From Lautropia sp. (GTDB lineage Bacteria > Pseudomonadota > Gammaproteobacteria > Burkholderiales > Burkholderiaceae_E): DNA of 8,641 nt. This document shows positions 1-5,598 of this stretch, one piece after another. The stretch is from positions 1 to 8,641 of the forward strand of contig JACCRJ010000661.1 of NCBI GenBank assembly GCA_013813615.1, in the 5' to 3' direction. Position 1 is the stretch's first letter. Each line of letters begins with the position of its first letter. Below the pieces are notes generated by a model. It was given only the letters and a program-made list of their open reading frames with translations. It ran no database searches and was not told where the DNA came from. The translations under genes and the position numbers were made by a program.

Positions 1-365
1 TCCCGACCCTCGACCTGACCGCGGACGAACTCGCCAAGTCCCACCTCCGCCATCTGGTCGGCGGGCATTCGGAGCTGGCTCGGGACGAGGCCATCTATCG
101 CTTCGAGTTCCCGGAGCGGCCCGGCGCGCTGATGAAGTTCCTGGCAGCCATGAGCCACAACTGGAACATCTCGCTTTTTCACTACCGCAACCACGGGGAC
201 GACCAGGGTCGGGTTCTGGTGGGGATGCAGGTCCCGGCCTCCGAGCGGGAAGAGTTCGCCGCATTCCTGGCAGGGTTGGGATACCGGTACTGGGAGGAAA
301 CGGCGAATCCCGCCTATCGGCTGTTCCTTGGAGCGAAGGCGTCAGCCGACTCGGGCGGCTCGTAG
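1..365 (+). CDS. ilvA: Biosynthetic threonine dehydratase, C-terminal regulatory end (5' truncated by window)
   Basis: This is the last ~120 residues of IlvA, the PLP-dependent cytosolic enzyme that deaminates threonine to 2-oxobutanoate, the first committed step to isoleucine. The reading frame is open from base 3 and stops at TAG 363-365. What is visible is the second ACT-like regulatory subdomain, with family blocks such as [39 protein letters not shown] and the terminal NPAYRLFLG. These match the long, isoleucine-inhibited biosynthetic form; the short catabolic TdcB form lacks this region. The catalytic PLP domain lies upstream of the window. The protein ends about 11 residues after the usual FLG end, in a Ser/Ala/Gly-rich tail. 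The next gene is 242 bases away, so it is probably a separate transcription unit. Identity is very likely; start and catalytic residues cannot be judged. Confidence 0.93.
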   Translation, partial: PTLDLTADELAKSHLRHLVGGHSELARDEAIYRFEFPERPGALMKFLAAMSHNWNISLFHYRNHGDDQGRVLVGMQVPASEREEFAAFLAGLGYRYWEETANPAYRLFLGAKASADSGGS

Positions 366-434
366 CCGGCGGCCCGTCGGCGGCGGAAAGGTGAGCTCCC
401 GGTAGCCCACGTTTTGCGTCCGATGCACGACGGG

Positions 435-473
435 TTCACCCCGTCACCTAAAGTGAAACCGAACTACCTTCAC
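435..473. repeat. Alternating TTCAC / GTGAA pentamers (overlapping inverted repeats)
   Basis: TTCAC occurs at 435-439, GTGAA at 453-457 and TTCAC again at 469-473, so the central GTGAA can pair with either flank (loops of 13 and 11 bases). A smaller TCAC-N5-GTGA hairpin (444-456) also uses the central element. The pentamers are seen directly. A role as protein half-sites or as mutually exclusive RNA stems is inference; five-base units can arise by chance. Confidence 0.4.
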
Positions 474-504
474 GTTTGTTAACTATGAAAACGAGTGCAT
501 CGCT

Positions 505-533
505 TTGTTTCAGTCTGTTTTGCCGGTTAAATA
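505..533 (+). promoter_or_regulatory. Weak candidate sigma-70 promoter for the response regulator
   Basis: TTGTTT (505-510) and TAAATA (528-533) are separated by 17 bases in the AT-rich stretch before the response regulator. Each hexamer matches the consensus at only three of six positions, so the call rests mainly on spacing, AT content and location. The -10 element overlaps the first TTAAA-N3-CCGGG repeat, so a protein bound there would be expected to affect initiation. Confidence 0.25.
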
Positions 534-556
534 GCCGGGATTGTTAAACGTCCGGG
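527..556 (+). repeat. Two direct repeats TTAAA-N3-CCGGG, 17-base period
   Basis: TTAAATAGCCGGG (527-539) and TTAAACGTCCGGG (544-556) share ten of 13 bases and start 17 bases apart. They lie 52 bases before the response regulator start codon. OmpR-family regulators commonly bind tandem direct repeats, often near their own promoters, so autoregulation is a reasonable inference. Usual OmpR-family periods are nearer 10-11 bases, so a different regulator is possible. Confidence 0.45.
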
Positions 557-607
557 CAAGTCTGGCTCCAGGATGTCAATTCGCTTTTAGGACGAGGGCA
601 GCAGGCG

Positions 608-1348
608 ATGAGAGTTGCGATCGTCGTAGACGACAGGTCCGTGGTCAGCGAGATGATGGAGGCGTTGACGGCGGATGGGGACACCTGCCATGCCTTCCCG
701 GATGCCAAGGCCTTTTTGCATGCTTTGCCGCGGGAGAGCTTCGACTCTTGCATCGTCGACTTGAGCCAGCCCACGCTTTCCGGCCCTGCCTTGGTCCGCC
801 TGCTACGCGAGCGCAAGCAGACGGTGCCGGCGCTGATCCTGGCGCCGCGGGATTCCGAGCTCGAAATCATCAACGCGCTGGCAAGCGGCAATGATGATTT
901 CCTGGTCAAGCCGGTCCGCGCCGGGGAACTTCGCGCACGCCTCAGGGCCATGGTGCGGCGGGCGATGCCCGGGCGGGCCGACGGCGACTCCTTCGAGTAC
1001 GACCGGTTCCAGTTCAACCTGAAGACGCTGGCGGTGCAGGACCGGGGGGTCGACGTGGATCTGACCCAGAAGGAGTTTCAATTGGCCATGCTGATGCTCT
1101 GCAACGTCGGCAAGCCCTTGTCGCGGGGTCACATCCGCGAGGCCGTCTGGGGCCGCAATTCGGAAGTGCCGTCCCGCACGCTGGACACCCACGTTTCCCG
1201 GGTCCGCACCAAGCTTTCGCTGCGCCCTGAGTACGGCTACCTGCTCGCCCCTGTCTACAGCTATGGCTATCGCCTGGAACACCTCAAGGTGAACAAAGTC
1301 CCGGACGTGCAGGAAAGGGCCCCCGCATTCGCCGGGGCAGCGGGCTAG
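608..1348 (+). CDS. OmpR/PhoB-type response regulator with divergent receiver
   Basis: A 246-residue protein with an N-terminal receiver (about 1-118) and a C-terminal winged-helix DNA-binding domain (about 128-225), so a cytosolic transcription factor. Seen in the receiver: acidic pair D8/D9, phospho-acceptor position D51 in CIVDLSQP, and K101 in FLVKP. The Thr/Ser switch position after beta-4 is Ala79 (ILAPRD instead of the usual LTARD type). The output domain has DLTQKEFQLAMLML, a recognition-helix region with L192 D193 T194 H195 V196 S197 R198 V199 R200, and the wing motif SYGYRLE. The tail after ~227 is unstructured-looking and Ala/Gly rich. GAGGG at 594-598, nine bases before the ATG, supports this start. 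No histidine kinase is adjacent, so it is an orphan within the window. Target genes are unknown; I do not recognise a specific named regulator. Confidence 0.88.
   Translation: MRVAIVVDDRSVVSEMMEALTADGDTCHAFPDAKAFLHALPRESFDSCIVDLSQPTLSGPALVRLLRERKQTVPALILAPRDSELEIINALASGNDDFLVKPVRAGELRARLRAMVRRAMPGRADGDSFEYDRFQFNLKTLAVQDRGVDVDLTQKEFQLAMLMLCNVGKPLSRGHIREAVWGRNSEVPSRTLDTHVSRVRTKLSLRPEYGYLLAPVYSYGYRLEHLKVNKVPDVQERAPAFAGAAG
1319..1338 (+). terminator. GC-rich hairpin at the 3' end of the response regulator (possible terminator)
   Basis: GCCCC (1319-1323) pairs with GGGGC (1334-1338), followed inward by one C-C mismatch, two more pairs and an ATTC tetraloop. It lies over the last codons of the regulator. 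There is no downstream T-run, so it is not a standard intrinsic terminator; it may be a pause site or mRNA end-protecting stem. Confidence 0.22.
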
Positions 1349-1389
1349 CTCATCCCGGCGCGTTGACGTGGCGGCGCGGCAGGGGTCGC

Positions 1390-1409
1390 GCAGGTCTATG
1401 CAGGTCTAT
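1390..1409 (+). repeat. Tandem 10-base repeat GCAGGTCTAT x2 upstream of hemA
   Basis: Two perfect adjacent copies of GCAGGTCTAT occupy 1390-1399 and 1400-1409. The second copy runs into the TATAAT box. One-helical-turn spacing puts both copies on the same DNA face, as seen for some tandem operator sites. It could also be a simple local duplication. Confidence 0.5.
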
Positions 1410-1412
1410 AAT
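1407..1412 (+). promoter_or_regulatory. Candidate -10 box for the hemA-prfA-prmC operon
   Basis: A perfect TATAAT lies 86 bases before the hemA ATG, predicting a leader of about 80 bases. No recognisable -35 element is present at 16-18 bases upstream; the region there reads GGGTCGCG. A TTGACG at 1363-1368 is too far away (38-base gap). If real, the promoter probably depends on an activator, and the tandem repeat overlapping its upstream edge would be the natural place to look. Confidence 0.45.
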
Positions 1413-1498
1413 AGGCTTTGCTTTCAAACGCTCGAAGGTCTGCGTCTGGATCCCCATAGCCATCGTCGGCGCTTGTTCGATCCCGCTGGCCCCCGCAG

Positions 1499-2764
1499 AT
1501 GGCACTGCTGACACTCGGACTCAACCACACCACGGCGCCGCTGACGCTGCGTGAGAGGGTTGCCTTTCCGACCCGGGACGCAATTGGTGGCGCGCTCGCG
1601 GACCTGCGCTTGCACATGAAGGGGCTCGCCCCCGAGGCGGCGATCCTCTCCACCTGCAACCGCACGGAAATCTACTGCAAGACGGATGCGCCGGAAGAGG
1701 CCGGCCCGGCGCTGGTGCAGTGGCTCGGCGGCACGCACGGGCTCGACCGCGACAACATCGGGGAGCACCTCTACAGTCTGCCCGACCAGCAGGCGGTGCG
1801 TCATGCCTTCAGGGTCGCCAGCGGACTGGATTCGATGGTGCTCGGCGAACCCCAGATCCTGGGTCAGATGAAGGAGGCGGCGCGCATCGCGCATCACAAC
1901 CAGACGCTCGGCAGCCACCTGCATCAGCTGTTCCAGCGCTCCTTCTCGGTTGCCAAGGAAGTTCGCACCCAGACCGCCATCGGCACGCAGTCGGTTTCGA
2001 TGGCAGCTGCTTCGGTCAAGCTCGCCCAGGGCATCTTCGAGTCGCTCGGCGACCTCTCGGTGCTGCTGGTCGGCGCCGGTCAGATGGTCGACGTCTGCGC
2101 GGCGCACTGGGCGCCGCATCCGCGGCGCATGGTGGTCGCCAATCGCACTGTCGAGCGGGCACGAACTCTCGCCAGCCGTTTCCGCGCCGACAACATGGCG
2201 CTGGCGGAACTGCCGGAGCGGCTGGCGGAATTCGACGTCGTGCTGACGAGCACGGCCAGCACCCTCCCCCTGATCGGCCTCGGCATGGTCGAGCGGGCGA
2301 TCCGGCAGCGGCGCCACAAGCCCATGCTGATGATCGACCTGGCGGTGCCACGGGACATCGAAATCGAAGTCTCGCGGCTGGACGACGTATTCCTCTACAC
2401 CGTCGACGACCTGCGCGACCTGGTGCAGACTGGCCAGCAGGGACGGCGCGCGGCGATGGCCCAGGCCGAGGCGATCATCGATACGCAGGTGCATTCCTTC
2501 ATGCGCTGGCTCGGCCAGCGCCAAGTGGTGCCGCTGATCCAGGATCTGCATGCGCGCGGGCAATCGCTGCGGCAGGCCGAGCTGGACAAGGCTCTGCGCA
2601 TGCTCGCGCGCGGGGAGGAGCCGCAGAAGGTGCTGGAGGCGATGTCCGCCGCGCTGACGAACAAGTTCCTGCACGGGTCCACCGAGCTGATCAACCGGCA
2701 GGGACAGCACGACCCGCAGCTGGCTGCGTTGTTGAGCCAGCTGCTGCCGCCGGCGCGAAAGTGA
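1499..2764 (+). CDS. hemA: Glutamyl-tRNA reductase
   Basis: HemA reduces glutamyl-tRNA(Glu) with NADPH to glutamate-1-semialdehyde, the first step of C5-pathway tetrapyrrole (heme, siroheme) synthesis in the cytosol. The 421-residue length is normal. Seen: N-terminal GLNHTTAPL, catalytic Cys53 in [11 protein letters not shown], conserved His102 in [10 protein letters not shown], the signature [16 protein letters not shown], and the NADPH-binding loop VGAGQM (G192-A-G-Q). The C-terminal helical dimerisation domain ends with FLHGSTELI and a short tail. The ATG at 1499 gives the canonical N-terminus, but the sequence just before it is only a weak Shine-Dalgarno match, so translation may be modest. 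It is first in an operon with prfA and overlaps it by four bases. HemA upstream of prfA and prmC is a widespread proteobacterial arrangement. Confidence 0.98.
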   Translation: MALLTLGLNHTTAPLTLRERVAFPTRDAIGGALADLRLHMKGLAPEAAILSTCNRTEIYCKTDAPEEAGPALVQWLGGTHGLDRDNIGEHLYSLPDQQAVRHAFRVASGLDSMVLGEPQILGQMKEAARIAHHNQTLGSHLHQLFQRSFSVAKEVRTQTAIGTQSVSMAAASVKLAQGIFESLGDLSVLLVGAGQMVDVCAAHWAPHPRRMVVANRTVERARTLASRFRADNMALAELPERLAEFDVVLTSTASTLPLIGLGMVERAIRQRRHKPMLMIDLAVPRDIEIEVSRLDDVFLYTVDDLRDLVQTGQQGRRAAMAQAEAIIDTQVHSFMRWLGQRQVVPLIQDLHARGQSLRQAELDKALRMLARGEEPQKVLEAMSAALTNKFLHGSTELINRQGQHDPQLAALLSQLLPPARK

Positions 2765-3843
2765 AGCCGTCCCTGCAGAATCGCCTCGACCGGATGCAGT
2801 CGCGGCTCGAGGAGGTCAACGCGGCGCTATCCAGCGAGGACGCCGCCCGCGACCTGAAGCTGCTTCGCCGGCTGAACCAGGAGCACAACGAGCTCAGCGA
2901 GGTGCTCGGCCACTTCGACGCCTACCGGCAGGCCGAACGCGACCTGCAGGCCGCGGAGCTGATGGCTGCGGATGCCGACATGCGCGAGTTCGCCCTCGAG
3001 GAAATCCCGCTTGCCCAGGAGTGCCTGAACAACGAGCTGGCAACGATCGAGCAGTTGCTGCTGCCGCGAGACCCGAACGACTCGCGCAACGCGATCGTCG
3101 AGATCCGCGCGGGCACCGGCGGCGACGAAAGCGCCCTGTTCGCCGGCGATCTCGTTCGGATGTACCTGCGCTACTGCGAGCGGCTTGGCTGGAAGACCGA
3201 AATCCTTTCCGCCAGCGAATCCGAGCTCGGCGGCTACAAGGAAGTGATCGTCCAGATCGAAGGCGACAAGGTCTTCGGCAAGCTCAAATTCGAATCCGGC
3301 GGTCACCGGGTGCAACGGGTCCCGGCCACCGAAGCGCAAGGCCGCATCCACACCTCCGCCTGCACGGTGGCGGTGATGGCCGAGGCCGACGAGGTCGAGG
3401 ACGTGCAGGTGAGCCCGGAGGACCTGCGCATCGACGTGTTCCGCGCCTCCGGTGCCGGTGGCCAGCACGTGAACAAGACCGAATCGGCGGTGCGGATCAC
3501 GCACCTGCCCAGCGGCATCGTCGCGGAGTGCCAGGACGACCGTTCCCAGCACCGCAACCGCGACAAGGCGATGAAGGTGCTGCTGACCCGTCTGCGGGAC
3601 GTGCAGCAGCGCGAGCTTCACGCCAAGGAGGCGGCGCATCGGAAATCGCTGGTCGGCTCGGGCGACCGGTCCGAACGGATCCGCACCTACAACTTTCCGC
3701 AGGGACGGGTCACTGACCACCGCATCAACCTGACCCTCTACAGACTGCAGGCGGTGATGGATGGTGACCTGGACGAGTTGACCGACGCGCTGGTCCGGGC
3801 GCAGATCGCGGAACAGGTCGCAGCCCTGGAAGAAGCGGCATGA
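2761..3843 (+). CDS. prfA: Peptide chain release factor 1 (RF1)
   Basis: RF1 recognises UAA and UAG stop codons in the ribosomal A site and triggers peptide release. The GTG start at 2761 overlaps the hemA stop as GTGA; it gives the family N-terminus MKPSLQNRL and a 360-residue protein, the same length as E. coli RF1. A later ATG at 2794 would cut off conserved N-terminal sequence. Domain 1 is helical, followed by the stop-codon-reading tripeptide P188-A189-T190 in [10 protein letters not shown], which identifies RF1 rather than RF2 (SPF). The peptidyl-transferase-centre motif is G233-G234-Q235 in [13 protein letters not shown]. Gln235 is the residue methylated by PrmC, encoded next. The frame stays open for ~347 codons upstream through hemA, but that is a GC-driven shadow and not part of RF1. 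Expression is probably coupled to hemA translation. Confidence 0.98.
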   Translation: MKPSLQNRLDRMQSRLEEVNAALSSEDAARDLKLLRRLNQEHNELSEVLGHFDAYRQAERDLQAAELMAADADMREFALEEIPLAQECLNNELATIEQLLLPRDPNDSRNAIVEIRAGTGGDESALFAGDLVRMYLRYCERLGWKTEILSASESELGGYKEVIVQIEGDKVFGKLKFESGGHRVQRVPATEAQGRIHTSACTVAVMAEADEVEDVQVSPEDLRIDVFRASGAGGQHVNKTESAVRITHLPSGIVAECQDDRSQHRNRDKAMKVLLTRLRDVQQRELHAKEAAHRKSLVGSGDRSERIRTYNFPQGRVTDHRINLTLYRLQAVMDGDLDELTDALVRAQIAEQVAALEEAA

Positions 3844-3893
3844 AGAAGCAGCATACGGCGTCGTTCGGGGTGCGGCCGCCCGTCCGAGGATGA
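3840..3893 (+). CDS. 17-codon mini-ORF bridging prfA and prmC
   Basis: An ATG at 3840-3842 overlaps the prfA stop as ATGA and opens a 17-codon frame (peptide [17 protein letters not shown]) whose TGA (3891-3893) overlaps the prmC ATG, again as ATGA. GGAAG at 3828-3832 lies seven bases before the mini-ORF ATG, a reasonable ribosome-binding spacing. PrmC itself has only GAGG directly against its ATG, too close to act well. This suggests a relay in which ribosomes finishing prfA reinitiate on the mini-ORF and then on prmC. No family is recognised; the peptide may have no function beyond coupling. The geometry is seen, the role is inferred. Confidence 0.35.
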   Translation: MKKQHTASFGVRPPVRG

Positions 3894-4813
3894 CGCTGGA
3901 CCAGTTGCTGGCGCAGGCCATCCGGCAGCGGCTGCCGCGGCTCGAAGCGCGGATGCTGCTGGCCTGCGCAACCGGCAGGAGCCCCGAGTGGCTGGTGGCC
4001 CACGGCCCGGACGAAGCGCAGGAGGACGCCGTCGAACGTTTCTCGCTGCTTGCTGAACGGCGCGCAGCCGGCGAGCCGATGGCGTACCTGGCCGGGATCC
4101 GGGAGTTCTTCAGCCGCCCCTTCCGGGTGACGCCGGCCGTCCTTGTTCCACGCCCGGAAACCGAGCTGCTCGTGGAGGTGGCGCTGGCACTGGTGCGACA
4201 GGTCCCGGCGCCGCGCCTGCTGGACCTGGGAACCGGCAGCGGCGTCCTCGCGGTCACCCTGGCCCTCGAGCGGCCCGACGCGGAGGTGACGGCAACCGAC
4301 GTGAGCAGCGAGGCGCTTGCCGTCGCCGGCGCCAACGCGGCAAGCCTGGGCGCCGAGCGCGTCCGGTTGCGCCTCGGCGACTGGTGGCAGGCCGTGGACG
4401 GCGGCGATAACGGCTTTCACCTCGTGGTCAGCAACCCGCCGTACATCGCGGCACACGACCTGCACCTGGCCGAAGGCGACCTGCGTTTCGAACCGCCCGG
4501 CGCCTTGCAAGCCGGCCCGCGCGGCGACGAGGCGCTGCGGCAGATCATTGCCGGCGCGCCGGCGCGGCTGCGGCCGGACGGCTGGCTGGCCGTCGAGCAT
4601 GGGCACGAGCAGGGAGGCGGCTGCCGGGAGATGATGGACCAACACGGACTCATCGGCATCGCGACGCATCGCGACCTCGAGCACCGCGAGCGGGTAACCG
4701 TCGGCCGCACCAGCAAGCGACCGCGACAGCGCGAACGCACCGAAAACATCAACGTGAGCTCGGCTAATTTGCCTTCGACTGCCGGATTGGGTATTTTGAT
4801 CGTCAACCCGTAA
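3890..4813 (+). CDS. prmC: Release factor glutamine methyltransferase, with C-terminal extension
   Basis: PrmC (HemK) uses S-adenosylmethionine to N5-methylate the GGQ glutamine of RF1 and RF2, raising termination efficiency; its substrate gene is immediately upstream. Residues 1-~80 form the helical substrate-binding domain, with the family stretch GEPMAYLAG followed by EFFSRPFRV and VLVPRPETE. The Rossmann methyltransferase domain has LDLGTGSG (D112-G118) and the catalytic N182-P183-P184-Y185 motif. The start at ATG 3890 gives the usual N-terminus MTLDQLL. The family normally ends at about VTVGR, here residue 273. This protein continues for 34 residues with no family resemblance, encoded by lower-GC DNA that seems to contain the grxD promoter, so the normal stop has probably been lost by mutation or a late frameshift. 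The core looks intact and active. Confidence 0.95.
   Translation: MTLDQLLAQAIRQRLPRLEARMLLACATGRSPEWLVAHGPDEAQEDAVERFSLLAERRAAGEPMAYLAGIREFFSRPFRVTPAVLVPRPETELLVEVALALVRQVPAPRLLDLGTGSGVLAVTLALERPDAEVTATDVSSEALAVAGANAASLGAERVRLRLGDWWQAVDGGDNGFHLVVSNPPYIAAHDLHLAEGDLRFEPPGALQAGPRGDEALRQIIAGAPARLRPDGWLAVEHGHEQGGGCREMMDQHGLIGIATHRDLEHRERVTVGRTSKRPRQRERTENINVSSANLPSTAGLGILIVNP
4769..4797 (+). promoter_or_regulatory. Candidate promoter for grxD inside the prmC 3' tail
   Basis: TTGCCT (4769-4774) and TATTTT (4792-4797) are separated by 17 bases, each matching the sigma-70 consensus at four of six positions. They lie in a stretch of about 50% G+C (4741-4810, my count) within otherwise much richer DNA. 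A transcript would start near 4804, about 25 bases before the grxD ATG. This would let grxD be expressed apart from hemA-prfA-prmC. Confidence 0.4.
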
Positions 4814-4828
4814 TGGAATCAGAAAGTC

Positions 4829-5149
4829 ATGGACGCCAAGGAATTCATCCAGAAAACCATTTCCGAACATCCGGTCGTGCTGTTCATGAAGGGCACGGCC
4901 CAGTTCCCCCAGTGTGGCTTCTCCGGCCGCGCGATCCAGATGCTCAAAGGCAGCGGCGTCAAGCATATGGTCACCATCAACGTCCTGGAAGACGAGGACG
5001 TGCGCCAGGGAGTGAAGGATTTTTCGAACTGGCCGACCGTGCCGCAGCTCTACATCAACGGCGAGTTCATCGGCGGCTCCGACATCATGGCGGAGATGTT
5101 CGAATCCGGCGAACTGCAGAACATCGTTCCCGAAGCCGCCAAGGCCTGA
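4829..5149 (+). CDS. grxD: Monothiol glutaredoxin (Grx4 family), CGFS type
   Basis: A 106-residue cytosolic protein of the GrxD/Grx4 family. Members bind a glutathione-ligated [2Fe-2S] cluster as homodimers or with BolA proteins and pass clusters to target proteins. Seen: active-site C29-G-F-S32 in QCGFSGRA, the Lys21 region FMKGT, the glutathione-binding WPTVPQLYINGEFIGGSDI block, and a single thioredoxin-like domain of normal full length. The ATG at 4829 gives the canonical N-terminus; only weak Shine-Dalgarno sequence (around GGA 4815-4817) precedes it. It follows prmC by 15 bases, but a candidate promoter within the prmC tail suggests partly independent control. GrxD after prmC is a recurring betaproteobacterial arrangement. 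Its stop codon is only nine bases from the stop of convergent dgkA. Confidence 0.97.
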   Translation: MDAKEFIQKTISEHPVVLFMKGTAQFPQCGFSGRAIQMLKGSGVKHMVTINVLEDEDVRQGVKDFSNWPTVPQLYINGEFIGGSDIMAEMFESGELQNIVPEAAKA

Positions 5150-5158
5150 GCAGCAGCC

Positions 5159-5581
5159 TCAAGTGCGCCCGGTGATTACCGGGACCAGAACGGGCCACAG
5201 CACCGGCCAAAGCACGCCCAGCCAGACGCCGGCCGCGATAACCAGGCTGAGCAGAACGGCGGCGCTGCCGATGTCCTTTGCCCGCCCCAGAAGCGGGTGC
5301 TGCTCCAGCGTCAGGGCGTCCGCCAGGGCCTCGATCGCCGAGTTGACCAGCTCCACCAGCCAGACGAAGACGATCGCACCGACCAGCGCGAGCGCCTGGC
5401 CCAGCGAGGGCGCCAGCCAGGCCGCTACCGGCACCAGCAGCGCACCGATGATCACTTCCTGCCGGAACGACGCTTCCTGTCGCCACGCGGCCGCGAGCCC
5501 TCTGATCGAATACGAGGTGGCGGCGGCCAGGCGCTTGAGGCCGCCACGGCTCTTGTACTTGTAGGCTGAACGATGATCCAC
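5159..5581 (-). CDS. dgkA: Diacylglycerol kinase, integral membrane DgkA type
   Basis: DgkA is a small inner-membrane enzyme (trimeric in E. coli) that phosphorylates diacylglycerol, a by-product of osmoregulated-glucan and lipopolysaccharide modification, to phosphatidic acid. This 140-residue protein shows the family order: amphipathic N-terminal region with WRQEASFRQE (E36 matches E. coli E28), a first membrane segment (~43-60), then a second carrying E77 and the N80-S-A-I-E84 active-site motif (E. coli E69/E76), the GRAKDIGSAAVLL loop, and a third hydrophobic helix. The start is GTG at 5579-5581; there is no other Met in the frame. It lies 17 bases after argC on the same strand, so probably co-transcribed. 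The C-terminus is extended by WPVL-like units beyond the E. coli end. Confidence 0.95.
   Translation of the reverse strand: MDHRSAYKYKSRGGLKRLAAATSYSIRGLAAAWRQEASFRQEVIIGALLVPVAAWLAPSLGQALALVGAIVFVWLVELVNSAIEALADALTLEQHPLLGRAKDIGSAAVLLSLVIAAGVWLGVLWPVLWPVLVPVITGRT
5168..5183. terminator. Perfect stem-loop between convergent grxD and dgkA
   Basis: CCCGGT (5168-5173), GATT loop, ACCGGG (5178-5183): a perfect six-pair stem with a tetraloop, 19 bases after the grxD stop and within the last codons of dgkA. It would form on either strand's RNA. Neither side has a T-run, so it is at best a weak bidirectional terminator or mRNA 3' stem. Confidence 0.28.
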
Positions 5582-5598
5582 GCCGGCGGACGCGGCGC

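Larger units (their letters stand above)
366..607. other. Intergenic spacer between ilvA and the response regulator, AT-rich core
   Basis: No gene is seen here. The first ~70 bases are GC-rich. About 441-550 is strikingly AT-rich for this window: 471-550 is about 42% G+C by my count. It contains alternating TTCAC/GTGAA pentamers, a GTTAAC palindrome at 479-484, and two copies of TTAAA-N3-CCGGG, listed separately. This is probably the control region of the downstream response regulator. I did not find a convincing intrinsic terminator for ilvA. Confidence 0.6.

Noticed and set aside
1363..1412. TTGACG at 1363-1368 paired with TATAAT as a full promoter
   Set aside because: The 38-base gap is far outside the 16-18 base range for sigma-70.
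1398..1511. 37-codon upstream ORF overlapping the hemA start, considered as a leader peptide
   Set aside because: Its ATG lies upstream of and overlaps the predicted -10 box, so it would not be on the transcript from that promoter, and it has no clear ribosome-binding site.
1424..2710. Long minus-strand open frame opposite hemA
   Set aside because: Antisense shadow of hemA in a GC-rich gene; composition rich in His/Arg/Gln with no family resemblance.
1720..2760. Open frame of ~347 codons continuous with and upstream of prfA
   Set aside because: It runs in another frame through hemA, is composed of low-complexity Arg/Ala/Gly-type residues with no family blocks, and RF1 has its correct full length and N-terminus from GTG 2761.
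2827..4335. Long minus-strand open frame opposite prfA/prmC
   Set aside because: Antisense shadow typical of high-GC codon bias; no recognisable motifs, and it covers two well-supported genes.
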